Shown piece after piece: positions 26,106-35,662 of a stretch of DNA of 64,000 nt (positions are counted from its first letter, which is position 1; every line of letters begins with the position of its first letter). Source of the stretch: JAGVPT01 sp963772165 (GTDB lineage Bacteria > Bacteroidota > Ignavibacteria > UBA10030 > UBA8401); contig CAVYWA010000023.1 of NCBI GenBank assembly GCA_963772165.1, positions 124,001 to 188,000 on the forward strand. The letters are read 5' to 3'. Both the position numbers and the translations under genes were made by a program. The notes beneath the pieces are model-generated. The model did not search any database. It was not told where the DNA came from and saw only the letters and a list, made by a program, of their open reading frames with translations.

Positions 26106-28844
26106 TCATGCACGGATTTGGTGATTCACCGTATCGAGATATTTTTCCATCCGCCCCAAAAAAACGAGATACGCATTCATCCAGTCGGTCGGAGTAACGG
26201 GTTTTTTTCCGATACAGTCATTAAAAATTTTCTGGATGCTTTGCGCAAGCTTGTGCTTTCCCACCTCGACGACGAATTCAAGATCGGAATGATAGTACAT
26301 GTAAATATCTTGAATATCGTTTGAAATCTTCGCATCCACTTTGGCTTTTGATGCCAGCGGATGATTGATCTTTTGCGCGCTGGATGATTCATAGATCAGC
26401 ACGTTCCACATGTTCATCACATTCTTAAAGTCATTTTCGTTTTCGCATTCCAGTTCCGGCAACGACGAGGAGTACCTCACCGTTTCAAGCGTGGTTTTGT
26501 AGAGCGGGAATCCTTCAAGGTATTGCGCCACAACATTGATGGCTTCGCGTTTCGCCAGCACGCGCTGGACGACAGATCGTACGTCATTCCTCAGCTTTCG
26601 TTCTGCCAGCGCAATGGATTGCTGTGCGCCGGACTTCGCCGCATCCGACGCCGATAATTTTGCCCGTTCAAGCTTTGTCCTATAATCCGCTGATTGTTTC
26701 TCTTCCGTAGTCGCACTCAACGCTGCTTTTCGAATTTCCGGGGAGAATTCATCAAACCGACGCGCGCCGTTAAGGATGTTGCCGATGTTTTCCGAACGGC
26801 TCTTGAAGATTCCGAGCAGGGTGGTGATGAAACGATCTTTGTATAACTTGGTAAAGTGCGATAGGTCGGCAATGACATAGAGGTCTTCCCCCACAGTCGA
26901 TAGAAGAGTGTTGAACGTGTCCGCCACACGAACAACGCCGGACTTCTTGTCGTCGAGCGACCGCAGTGTAAAATCGAGTCCGGCAACCGTTGTATCAAAA
27001 ATTAGAGTCCGCTTTGTGCATAACCGTATCGACCCGAGCGTGGCAATTTCGATATCGCTCATTTGATGGGCCTTCAACACTTCGCGGAGATATGTCTCCT
27101 GACCGCTCGGCGGGGTGACGATCAAAATATCCGATTGCGATGTCGTCCCGTTCACAAGAGCGTGTTTGATGCACTCGACTACGCGTTTCGCGTTTGCTTC
27201 GTTATACGGCAGAATTTTTTTCTTGCCGAGATATTGCGCCGAAACAGCGTGCGAATCTTCCGTGTTGATAAAAAATATCCTCCCCTTCGCTCCCTGCGGA
27301 ACGGGAGCCGTGTTCAACGCGGATGACAAGCACGATTCGAACAACGACGGCGGAAAATCCGGGTTGATCAATTCGCTTGCAGTGTTCTCCGGAAGCGATC
27401 CTATCGTAAATCGATGATGATCGCTTTCTTCTTGTTGATAGAACGTGAAATAATTTTTCTGCAGCCACTTCCGGGCGGCCGCGAGTTGAGAAACAGACTG
27501 CGGCGGCTGTTCGGTGATGTCGGCAAGAATGAAGCATTGTTCCTGCGCGTGGGAGGCACACCAGAGGAATTCTGCAAGATTCAATGCGTGCGCATCGTCG
27601 ATGCAAACGACGTCAAATTCCCCAAGCTGCACTTGCTCGAACTTCAGCGCTTCGTGAACCGTCATAGCGATGCATCGTGTTGCGGCAACGGTTGAAGGAA
27701 GCGCCGTGTGGAGGGACAGCTGTGCCGATGCAAGCTTTTCGAGTTCCTTTTTTTCCTTCAACGGAATGGGTAGCTGTGTTTCCTTCTTGAACTGTTCTTT
27801 CAAAAGCGTTGCAGCATGCTGTTTGAGGCGTTCGACAAGGGCACGTTTATCCTGAAGCTGGAATTGTGCTGAATCAATGTCGGCCTTATTGATGCCTTGT
27901 TTCATCCGCTCGAGCATCGACGCATTTTGCAGCCGCTGCAACCGGGCTTGCATCTCTTCCGCTTCCGAAGATGCATCTTGTATTTGCCGCTGTTTTTCTT
28001 CGCGCTTTCTTATCAGCGCATCAACACGGTCATATTCATGCTCGGCAGCAATGATTTTTATGAATTTGTTCAGACCTTCTCCATAAACGGCACTGTCGCT
28101 TTCTTTCATTGCGTACAACGGCATCGGTAACGGAGGCAACAAGCGAATTCCTGAATCAATGACGACAACGGATTCTTCTGCGACAGCGGAATTCAGCGCA
28201 ACGACTTCCTGCATACAATCGTGCAGACCGTCCGACGAGGGGGTGAGATACAGCATCCTTTTTCCCTCCCTGAGTGCGTTGAGCATCAGGGAAGAAGCGA
28301 CTCCCGTTTTGCCTCGTTTTCTTTCACCGATGACGATCGAGATCTTCCGTGCAAGAGATTTTTTGACCGCGTTTCGCTGAGCTTCTGTAAACGTCGAGGG
28401 AAAAATCGGTTCTTTCGATGTCGGGCGGGTATTATCCGAAAGGTCTCGGTTGAAAAGCCGGGCGACAATATTTCCTTGCTGGAATGTTCTGTAACGCTTC
28501 GAGAGTAGCTCGACTTCTTCTGAAGGATTCCATTCACACGTCATCTCAGAAATCATTTCTCCGGCATCGAGGGGAATGAGAAAATAAACAAATTGATGGT
28601 GAACGTCGGCAACGAGGCCGGGAAACGAAAACTGAAGTTTTGTGCCAAGTGTGCATCGAACGTTCAGCGACGGCTCGAAGAGAAAATTCTCGGGTATTTC
28701 AAACCGGTATATTGCGCTCCTGTCGAACGTTGAAATTTTCATTCCGCCCGTCAGCGTCGATTTTTTCGGAAAACCATTTCGCGCGGTTAATTCCTCCGAT
28801 AGCGCCTGACTGATGCGGGCAATGTATTCACCGATTGGTTCCAC
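26106..28844 (-). CDS. Degenerate SF1 (Upf1/Dna2-like) helicase-family protein
   Basis: A 912-residue protein with the layout of a superfamily 1B helicase. A Q-motif-like FTEAQRNAVKK (about 152-162) precedes Walker A GERKRGKT (173-180), motif Ia-like MLYLTPSS, motif II VVCIDDAH (412-419) and a motif III-like ILADITEQPP, then SLFESCL as in Upf1-type enzymes. The second half has the frame of motifs IV-VI (DILIVTPPSGQETYLREVL, IEIATLGSIRLCTKRTLIFD, EDLYVIAD), but the usual QG.E and R.NVA.TRA residues are missing. A coiled coil at about 270-370 is inserted between motifs Ia and II. Walker A suggests ATP binding, while the degraded motor motifs suggest it may not unwind nucleic acid. The start is GTG 28844. 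No partner is evident: the dNK gene upstream is 92 bases away. Confidence 0.65.
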   Translation of the reverse strand: MEPIGEYIARISQALSEELTARNGFPKKSTLTGGMKISTFDRSAIYRFEIPENFLFEPSLNVRCTLGTKLQFSFPGLVADVHHQFVYFLIPLDAGEMISEMTCEWNPSEEVELLSKRYRTFQQGNIVARLFNRDLSDNTRPTSKEPIFPSTFTEAQRNAVKKSLARKISIVIGERKRGKTGVASSLMLNALREGKRMLYLTPSSDGLHDCMQEVVALNSAVAEESVVVIDSGIRLLPPLPMPLYAMKESDSAVYGEGLNKFIKIIAAEHEYDRVDALIRKREEKQRQIQDASSEAEEMQARLQRLQNASMLERMKQGINKADIDSAQFQLQDKRALVERLKQHAATLLKEQFKKETQLPIPLKEKKELEKLASAQLSLHTALPSTVAATRCIAMTVHEALKFEQVQLGEFDVVCIDDAHALNLAEFLWCASHAQEQCFILADITEQPPQSVSQLAAARKWLQKNYFTFYQQEESDHHRFTIGSLPENTASELINPDFPPSLFESCLSSALNTAPVPQGAKGRIFFINTEDSHAVSAQYLGKKKILPYNEANAKRVVECIKHALVNGTTSQSDILIVTPPSGQETYLREVLKAHQMSDIEIATLGSIRLCTKRTLIFDTTVAGLDFTLRSLDDKKSGVVRVADTFNTLLSTVGEDLYVIADLSHFTKLYKDRFITTLLGIFKSRSENIGNILNGARRFDEFSPEIRKAALSATTEEKQSADYRTKLERAKLSASDAAKSGAQQSIALAERKLRNDVRSVVQRVLAKREAINVVAQYLEGFPLYKTTLETVRYSSSLPELECENENDFKNVMNMWNVLIYESSSAQKINHPLASKAKVDAKISNDIQDIYMYYHSDLEFVVEVGKHKLAQSIQKIFNDCIGKKPVTPTDWMNAYLVFLGRMEKYLDTVNHQIRA

Positions 28845-28936
28845 TCGAGAATTTTTATTGTTGTAATAAATTCATCAACGGCTGTAGGGGCAAGAGATGG
28901 ATAATTTTTTTATACGGTCCATTGGACGGCTTTCGT

Positions 28937-29566
28937 TCATTTCATCAACCTTTCCTGCACTAATTTTTGTACAAACTGAAAATCTTTTTCGTTATGGACA
29001 AAGTCGAGGTTGTCGCTTTCAACGACAAGCAGCGGCCCAAGCTTGTAGCTGCTGATCCATGATTCGTAATGCCCGTTGAGCTGTTCCAGATATTCCCGTT
29101 TGATGCTTTGTTCGTATGACCTTCCCCTTTTTAAGATCTGCTTTTTCAGCGTGTCGACGGAAGCGCGGAGGTAAATCATCAAATCGGGAGGACGTAAGTA
29201 CTCCGTCATGACATGGTACAGTGCAACATAGTTTTCATAATCCCGCTTGTCCATATTGCCGATCTCGTGAAGGTTCCGCGCAAAAATTTCCGCGTCTTCA
29301 TAAATAGAGCGGTCTTGAATAACCGATTCCGGCGATTCGACGATTTGCTTGTGGTTGGTAAACCGGTGCGAGAGGAAATAGATTTGAAGATGAAACGACC
29401 ATCGTTTCATGTCAGCGTAAAAGTCCGCGAGGTACGGGTTGTCTTCAACCGATTCAAAGTACGGCTTCCAGGAAAAATATTTCCCGAGCATCGTTGTGAG
29501 AGATGATTTGCCGGAGCCGATGTTTCCAGCGACGGCAACAAAAATTTTTTCCTTCGGACTTTTCAT
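28937..29566 (-). CDS. Deoxynucleoside kinase
   Basis: A 209-residue dNK-family kinase that phosphorylates deoxynucleosides (deoxyadenosine/deoxyguanosine or similar) in the salvage pathway. The P-loop is GNIGSGKSSLTTMLG at about residues 15-29, the catalytic/substrate motif is QDRSIYEDAEIFA, and the LID-like KRGRSYEQSI region is present. The length fits bacterial dAK/dGK proteins of Bacteroidota and Firmicutes. Exact base specificity cannot be read from sequence. It probably has its own promoter in the 140-base gap upstream. Confidence 0.9.
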   Translation of the reverse strand: MKSPKEKIFVAVAGNIGSGKSSLTTMLGKYFSWKPYFESVEDNPYLADFYADMKRWSFHLQIYFLSHRFTNHKQIVESPESVIQDRSIYEDAEIFARNLHEIGNMDKRDYENYVALYHVMTEYLRPPDLMIYLRASVDTLKKQILKRGRSYEQSIKREYLEQLNGHYESWISSYKLGPLLVVESDNLDFVHNEKDFQFVQKLVQERLMK

Positions 29567-29707
29567 AGAATGCGCTCCAGACTAATTTCTCATGATTGAC
29601 GTGTACGATGCAACGGGGGGGAGTTTTTTTTGATGCTTCTTGATAATCTTTGACGACGCAACGCCGGGCGTTGTTTCTGCCTTTCAGGGAAGCGAGAACC
29701 TAACGGG

Positions 29708-31036
29708 TTACGGCGTGTCGTTCTTGTATATTTTCCCGTCCTTCATGACAAATGAAATCCTTTCGAGGGCAGAAATGTCTTTCAACGGATCGTCGTTCAC
29801 GGCGACGATGTCGGCAAATGCGCCCGGGGAAATTTCACCGAGTCTGCCGGACATATCGAGCAGGTCGGCGGCCACGGTTGTCGCCGCTTTAATCGCTTGC
29901 ATAGGCGTCATACCGAATTTTGTCATGTAGGAAAATTCTTTCGCTTCGTTTTCTGTCCACGCAAATCCGCCGACATCGGTGCCAAACACGATCTTCACTC
30001 CCGCTTTCAATGCTTTACCGAAAACGACCGGCAGGACATCGTTAAAGGCTTTGTTGATCGGATTCCCCGCCGCAGCTCTTCCTTCCGCAACCCAAACGTT
30101 CACATAGATTGTCGGGCACCAGTAGACATGCTTCGCTGCCAGCAGATCGATGCATTCGTCATCCATCCCAAACCCGTGTTCAATGGAACTTGCTCCCGCA
30201 TTCACTGAAGCAATAATGCCGTCGCGGGTTACGGCGTGCGCGGCAAATTTCTTGTGCTCTAATTGCACCTCGTCGCCGATGGCGTTGATCTCCTCTTGAG
30301 AAAAATTGGGAAGGCCGCGAAATGTCCCGTCGGGCAAACGATAGTAACCGCGATCGGCGTAAATCTTTATCCAATCCGCGCCGTACGAAATTTGTTCTCG
30401 CACAGCACGCCGTGCTTCGTCGGCTCCCGTGATTTCTTGCACCCCTTTCGGCACAGCGAGTTCCCACGCATACGCGCTGTTGCGCAGCGAATAGTGGCCC
30501 GTCGTGTTGATGGACCGCGTGGCGACAAACATTCGCGGACCGTCGATGATGCCGTTGTTGATAGCTTTCTTTAAGTCGACGTCGGCGTACATCGCTCCCT
30601 CACTTTCAAGGTCGCGGATCGTTGTGAAACCGTGCATGAGGGCAGTCTTGCACGATACCGTCGCCCGAAGCGTGCGGTACGGAATTGACTCCTTCAAGAT
30701 TTGATTCGCATAATCTTCTTCCGTAATGTCTCCCTGCAGCAGCACGTGCGTATGAGCGTCGATGAGCCCGGGAAGAACGGTAGCGCCGGAAAGGTCTATC
30801 ACCGCCGCATGATCCGGGATAGGAATGTTCTTTCCGACATTTTTGATTTTATTTCCCTCAACAAGAATCATCGCATTGTCAATCGGCGTGTCGGACTTGC
30901 CGTCGATGAGCCTGCCGCAGCGAATCACCGTGAGCTGTTGAGACAGCGCTGCCGCCGAGAAGACTATCACAATCACAACGACCGGCGCCAGTGTGTGATA
31001 AGCGCCGGCACAAACTGCGGCTAATGCATTTTTCAT
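29708..31036 (-). CDS. Exported amidohydrolase (imidazolonepropionase/prolidase-like)
   Basis: A metal-dependent hydrolase of the amidohydrolase superfamily, 442 residues, with an N-terminal signal (VVVIVIVFSAAALSQ). Metal ligands are recognisable: HxH in GLIDAHTHVLL, the bridging Lys/Glu region ADWIKIYADRG, His residues in KFAAHAVTRDG and SIEHGFGMDD, and Asp in FGTDVGGF. Homologues are annotated as imidazolonepropionase-like or Xaa-Pro dipeptidases. Its ATG overlaps the stop of the M28 peptidase by 4 bases (ATGA), so both are made from one message and probably handle peptides outside the cytoplasm; the exact substrate is unknown. Confidence 0.88.
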   Translation of the reverse strand: MKNALAAVCAGAYHTLAPVVVIVIVFSAAALSQQLTVIRCGRLIDGKSDTPIDNAMILVEGNKIKNVGKNIPIPDHAAVIDLSGATVLPGLIDAHTHVLLQGDITEEDYANQILKESIPYRTLRATVSCKTALMHGFTTIRDLESEGAMYADVDLKKAINNGIIDGPRMFVATRSINTTGHYSLRNSAYAWELAVPKGVQEITGADEARRAVREQISYGADWIKIYADRGYYRLPDGTFRGLPNFSQEEINAIGDEVQLEHKKFAAHAVTRDGIIASVNAGASSIEHGFGMDDECIDLLAAKHVYWCPTIYVNVWVAEGRAAAGNPINKAFNDVLPVVFGKALKAGVKIVFGTDVGGFAWTENEAKEFSYMTKFGMTPMQAIKAATTVAADLLDMSGRLGEISPGAFADIVAVNDDPLKDISALERISFVMKDGKIYKNDTP

Positions 31037-33241
31037 CGGGCAAGTTTCTCCAATTCTGCGGCGGCTGAATTGATCAACGATGCTTCACTCTCAATCACCC
31101 GCGCAACTTTTACGATCTGTTCTTCCGCGAGATTCCACTGTTTCTGTTCGATGGCTTCCCGCACCGCGGGAATTGTTTTAACGCCGTATCCTGTATAAAA
31201 CCCGGGTGCATAAATCTGATGTTTGAACCATGGCCGTCCCGGCAGTCCGTCTGATGTCGTAAGCTTTCGTTCACTTTCAATGAGCTTACCGTTGATCGCT
31301 TCGAAGGATACCAATTTCTTTTCTTTGATGCCTGCCGCAGTTTTATCGTACCGCTCTGCACACCGCTGCAGCGAATCAACGGCGTTCTGCAGCGGAGCAA
31401 AATTTAAGTAGGGAGGAAGTTCTTCCGCTGACGGCGGCACCGACTTCTCTTTTGGGTCGGCTGTTGCCGCAAAAACTCCCTCTTCAATCTCTTTGTTGCG
31501 CTCGCGGATGTCGTCCTGCTTGCTTTTTGCAAGTTTTTGCAGTTCGTCTAAATATTTTTTTACCGTCTCGGAAAAATTTGTGAAAGAATACGGAAGCAAG
31601 TTCTGCATCCGCCAAGCGGATGACGGCTGTGCCAACGGTCTGTGCCAACGCACGGCCGTACATGAAATCGGTGTCAACGAAATGTGTATAGTAATAAAAA
31701 TCATCGTAGACAGAGTGGTAGGTTCCACCCCCGCCTTCTCCGCCAAAACCGAGATTAAGGGACGCAATTCCGCAATGGTCGAGAAACGCGCTGAAATCTG
31801 AGCCGGAGCCAAGCGCGCTGATTTTCAGGTCTCCTCGCGACCTGATTTCCCGGCGGTCATCCGCGGAAGAGGCATGTGCAATCTGCGCAAGATAGGACCG
31901 TTTCCAAACGGAAATATTTTTTTCCGGGTCATTGATATCCCGCATGACAGCGTTGATGAATTTCTCCAGCGTATGCGAGCCGCCAACGTAGAGATAGCCT
32001 CGCCCGTTTGAATCGGAATTGATATACACCGCTCCTTTTTGCTGGAGCTCGTCGGCATGTGTTTCGACCCATTCCGTCGAACCGAGCAGCCCTTCTTCTT
32101 CACCGTCCCACGCACAATAGACAATGGTCCGTTTCGGTTTCCAGCCTTGCTTTACAAGTTCTCCAAACGAGCGGGCTTCTTCCAGCAAACAGACTTGGCC
32201 AGAGATCGGGTCTTCAGCTCCGTTCACCCATGCATCGTGATGATTACCGCGAATGATCCACTCGTCGGGAAAATCAGAGCCGGGAATTTTTGCAATGACA
32301 TCGTAAATCTTTTTTTGATCCCAATTGAACAGTGCTTTTAGATGTACCTGTGCTTCGCCCGGTCCAACATGGTAGGTGATCGGAAGCGCCCCGCGCCATT
32401 CGGACGGAGCAACGGGGCCATTCAATGCTGCAAGGAGCGGCTGCGCATCGGCATACGAAATCGGCAGGACGGGGATCTTGGTGAAGACCTGAACATCTTT
32501 CATCGCGAGGCGTTTAGCCCCGGGGGTTGCACCTATTCCCGGAGTAAGCGGGTCGCCAGGGTACAGAGGCATGTCCATGACGCTTCCTCGTTGCACACCA
32601 TCCGGCGGACGATAGCCGCCTCGAGGAAAAACATCTCCTTCGGCATAGCCGTCCCCGGCCGGGTCGGAATAAATGAGGCAGCCGACTGCGCCGTGTTCTG
32701 CCGCCACCTTCGGCTTGATGCCGCGCCATGATCCGCCATAGCGTGTAATAACGATGCAGCCTTTCACGGAAATTCCCATCCGGTCGAGCTTCTCATAATC
32801 GTCCGGAACGCCATAGTTGACATAGACCAACGGTGCGGTGACGTCGCCGTCGATCGAGTAAGCATTGTACGTCGGAAGTTGTTCATCGGTTTGGTTCGAG
32901 GTTGGATCCTCGGGGAGCCCCGGTTCTTGCAGCTTCGCGACAAATTTTGTCGGAGCGATAAGTTCTACAATTCGTTCTTTGGGGGTCGGAAAAAGAACAT
33001 CAAATGTTTCAATGTGTGCATCGAGCCCCCATTCCGTAAACTTAGAGAGAATCCATTCCGCGTTTTCCTTGTCATACGCCGATCCGAGATGGTGCGGATG
33101 AGCAGAAAGCTTTTTCATGTACTCCCGCAGGTTTTCCGGTTTCGGAATCGCACAAAGCTTTTCTTCCCATTCGCGCTGGGTTTGAGAGAATAGTGTACCG
33201 GCACAAATAAAAAACAGAAAAACAAAAGCGGCGTGCTTCAT
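31033..33241 (-). CDS. Secreted M28 metallopeptidase, glutamate carboxypeptidase II type (frameshifted)
   Basis: A zinc exopeptidase resembling glutamate carboxypeptidase II/PSMA. From ATG 33241 (AGGA upstream) it has a signal peptide (FVFLFFICAGTLFSQ), a protease-associated domain (GCIVITRYGGSWRG), and the M28 dizinc site: His/Asp in RGNHHDAWVNGAEDPISG, Glu-Glu in WDGEEEGLLGSTEW, Asp in NSDSNGRG and His in TYHSVYDDF. Near 31605 the frame changes: RLADAEL continues as LPYSFTNFSETVKKYLDEL in the next frame, giving the C-terminal transferrin-receptor-like dimerisation domain that ends at 31033. The full span is 3n + 1 bases, so one inserted base explains it; the joined protein is 735 residues, a normal length. 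It is co-transcribed with the amidohydrolase that it overlaps. Confidence 0.88.
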
Positions 33242-33352
33242 TCCATCCTCCGAATACGGTGTCCTCCAAGCGGACAGCCGGGCGGCTGCCAACCTCTGTT
33301 CTTATTTCGACAGAGAATATCAGGTTTCTTGTTTTAACATTCAAGGCAGGAA

Positions 33353-33386
33353 CGAAAAAAAGGCGAGACAGAATTTTGTCTCGCCT
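33353..33386 (-). terminator. Rho-independent terminator of the FN3 lipoprotein gene
   Basis: A perfect 10-base stem (aggcgagaca 33361-33370 with tgtctcgcct 33377-33386) with a 6-base loop is followed on the minus strand by a run of T residues (8 As at 33353-33360 on the plus strand). It lies 27 bases after the stop of the 33413-34171 gene. Confidence 0.85.
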
Positions 33387-33412
33387 TCTTTTGTAAAACA
33401 GCTGTTTATTTT

Positions 33413-34171
33413 TCAGCGATGGCCATCCCAGCCGTCGTCGTTCCTCCCGTCGGGAAAATTTCTATCGCGTGGAATGGTCACTGTAACGGACGCTTTAGCA
33501 GTTCCCGCCGAATTTGTTGCCGTAATTGTGAAAGTATATTGCCGGCCATCTTTGTCGAACCATATGCTTCTGTCCTTTAACTTCAACTTAACCGCGTACG
33601 GCCCGGCAGGAACGGTTCCCGTGTAGTGAACTTGGCCATATTCATCGTTCAAAACATAGCTCGCTCCGCCTGCGGTATTCACGACGATTCCGCTGAATGT
33701 TGCTGTAACCCACTCCCCATCCCGCACGCAAAATTGAATGGGCAATGCTGTCGCTGTAACGGTAGGTGCAATAACGGAACTTATCGTGAAGGAAACCGCT
33801 GCCGAAAAGTCCCCTTGATCACCGTCTACAATAGCTGCAACCAAAACACTATAGCTTCCAGGCTGCAAGCTCGGTATAACGAGCTGCCGTGCAGTTTGAA
33901 CTTCGTTGAGAGATGTGTCGCCGTTCAAAATGATGACGACGCGGTAGCTGTTGGCATATGCAACAGAATCCCAGGAAATTGCGACTGTCGATCCGTTCAC
34001 GACCGCCAGTACGTTGGTCGGGGTTAAAGAGCTTTTATGAAGAATTTGAGGGCTTGTACTTTTCATAGAGCTGACACTTGAAACAGGATCTTGCGTTTGA
34101 GGGCTGCATCCCCAAAGCATAAGTCCAGCCGCCGCGGCAATCAACATCACAAAAAAGAATCGGTACTTCAT
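33413..34171 (-). CDS. Lipoprotein with fibronectin III-like domains
   Basis: A 252-residue lipoprotein: signal peptide with lipobox LMLWGC (Cys22), then a Ser/Thr-rich linker and a fibronectin III-like domain (NVLAVVNGSTVAISWDSVAY then YRVVIILNG and PGSYSVLVAAIVDG), followed by a second beta-sandwich (FTITATNSAGTAKASVTVTI). The C-terminus is Asp/Gly/Arg-rich (DGRNDDGWDGHR). No catalytic motif is seen; a structural or binding role at the cell surface is inferred from the fold. Single-gene unit with its own terminator. Confidence 0.75.
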   Translation of the reverse strand: MKYRFFFVMLIAAAAGLMLWGCSPQTQDPVSSVSSMKSTSPQILHKSSLTPTNVLAVVNGSTVAISWDSVAYANSYRVVIILNGDTSLNEVQTARQLVIPSLQPGSYSVLVAAIVDGDQGDFSAAVSFTISSVIAPTVTATALPIQFCVRDGEWVTATFSGIVVNTAGGASYVLNDEYGQVHYTGTVPAGPYAVKLKLKDRSIWFDKDGRQYTFTITATNSAGTAKASVTVTIPRDRNFPDGRNDDGWDGHR

Positions 34172-34331
34172 TTAAGTATCCTTCCGCATTATTGTTAGAA
34201 CAAAATCTTTTTAAAGATTTGAAGAATGATCTCCAAAATCAAGTGAATTTTGTAGAAGATGTTGAAACAATCTCCCGACTTGGGTGACTTCCATAAAATT
34301 ATTACCTGGGGGTATGTCAAAACGCTTGGTC

Positions 34332-35528
34332 TTAAACGCGTACGACGACGATTGTTGCGTCGTCGGCAAATTCTTTTTTGATCGTAAATGTCCGGACAGA
34401 CGCCATGATTGAACTGCTCAGTGCCTCCGATGACCCCCGTTCGGTATCGCTGATCAATTCTTTCAACCGATCGGCGCCGAATTGTTCCCCTTTGTCGTTC
34501 GTGGCTTCGGTGATTCCGTCGGTATAGAGAATTAGAATATCCCCATGGTTGAAGCGAACGGCCTGTTCAGTATACTGGGTTGAAGCCTGCACTGCTAAGG
34601 CAAGATTCGGTGTGCGGATTTCAGTTATGGCGCCGTCTGATTTTTGAACGAGAAAAATCGGTGGATGCCCTGCTGTCGCAATGTGCGCCGTCATTGCCCG
34701 CTTGTCGAGAAGAACATAGGCGAATGAGACAAACATTTTTTTATCCGTGACCTGGTACACGGCGTTATTTAAGTTGAACAACAATTCGCCCGGCATCCTC
34801 GTGTGATGAAGTTCGGCGCGGAGCGCACTCTTCGTCATTGCGGAAAGTATGCCTGCGCCGACACCGTGTCCCGATACATCGGCGATAACAATTACCGTTT
34901 CATCGTCGGAAATTTTTATCATATCAAAATAGTCGCCGCCGACTTCGGTTGCCGGCACGGTAATCCCCGCTGCTTCGCACCAATCGGTTTTGAACACCGT
35001 TGACGGCTGCAGCGATTGCTGAATTCTCCGGGCAACGGCAACTTCCGTTTCAAGCCGGGCACGTTTCTTGGTTTCCTCGCCGACAACTCTCAAGAAGAGG
35101 CTGTAGCCTGCCGAAAGGAGAAAGATTGCAATAACTCCAAACAACGGACGCCGAACATCGATACGGTCAATCTCCTGCTGGGAAAATGTGAAAAGATGGT
35201 CCGCGGTTAATATTCGTGATTCCTCAACATGCCCTAAAATAAATTCTTCTACACGGTACTCCGCCATCATAGCGATCACAATCACTACAATGGAAAGAGT
35301 GCAGACCGCCGGTTTTCTTATAAACAAAATAACACATGCAGACAGGGATCCACTCAGCACCGTGAGATAGATGAACATAAACCAGGAACCGGGCAAGACG
35401 CTCGAGTCCATCAGCATTGTCAACGGTCCAATCGTCCCGAACAAAAAGAAAACCGCGAGCGCGAGACGGCGAAGGTCTTTTTGCTCCATCGATTTCCAAA
35501 GACTCAATGCAGATTTTTTTTGTGGCAT
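34332..35528 (-). CDS. Membrane SpoIIE/RsbU-type PP2C phosphatase
   Basis: A 398-residue regulator with four to five membrane helices in the first 150 residues (LALAVFFLFGTIGPLTMLM, FMFIYLTVLSGSLSACVILF, LSIVVIVIAMMAEY, FGVIAIFLLSAGYSLFL) and a C-terminal PP2C-type phosphatase domain. Metal-binding motifs are present: VGGDYFDMI, VIADVSGHGVGAG, ATAGHPPIFL, LYTDGITEA and FADDATIVVVRV. In known pathways such enzymes dephosphorylate anti-sigma-factor antagonists and release alternative sigma factors. A coiled linker (EVAVARRIQQSLQP) precedes the catalytic domain, as in RsbU-like proteins. No anti-sigma antagonist or kinase gene adjoins it, so its target is unknown. Confidence 0.9.
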   Translation of the reverse strand: MPQKKSALSLWKSMEQKDLRRLALAVFFLFGTIGPLTMLMDSSVLPGSWFMFIYLTVLSGSLSACVILFIRKPAVCTLSIVVIVIAMMAEYRVEEFILGHVEESRILTADHLFTFSQQEIDRIDVRRPLFGVIAIFLLSAGYSLFLRVVGEETKKRARLETEVAVARRIQQSLQPSTVFKTDWCEAAGITVPATEVGGDYFDMIKISDDETVIVIADVSGHGVGAGILSAMTKSALRAELHHTRMPGELLFNLNNAVYQVTDKKMFVSFAYVLLDKRAMTAHIATAGHPPIFLVQKSDGAITEIRTPNLALAVQASTQYTEQAVRFNHGDILILYTDGITEATNDKGEQFGADRLKELISDTERGSSEALSSSIMASVRTFTIKKEFADDATIVVVRV

Positions 35529-35662
35529 GGATTTGTCCGTTATTAGTTTTTTTCTTCTACGGAAGGGGGGAGACCCTGTTGCGGGAATATAGCGGAATGT
35601 CGAATAAATCGCAAATGGCGGGCCGGTTTTTAAACCATTTTTGCTTTAAGCAATCGGATGGT

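Noticed and set aside
26106..29566. Helicase-like gene and dNK as one functional operon
   Set aside because: They are 92 bases apart with separate GTG/ATG starts and no overlap; co-directionality alone is weak evidence.
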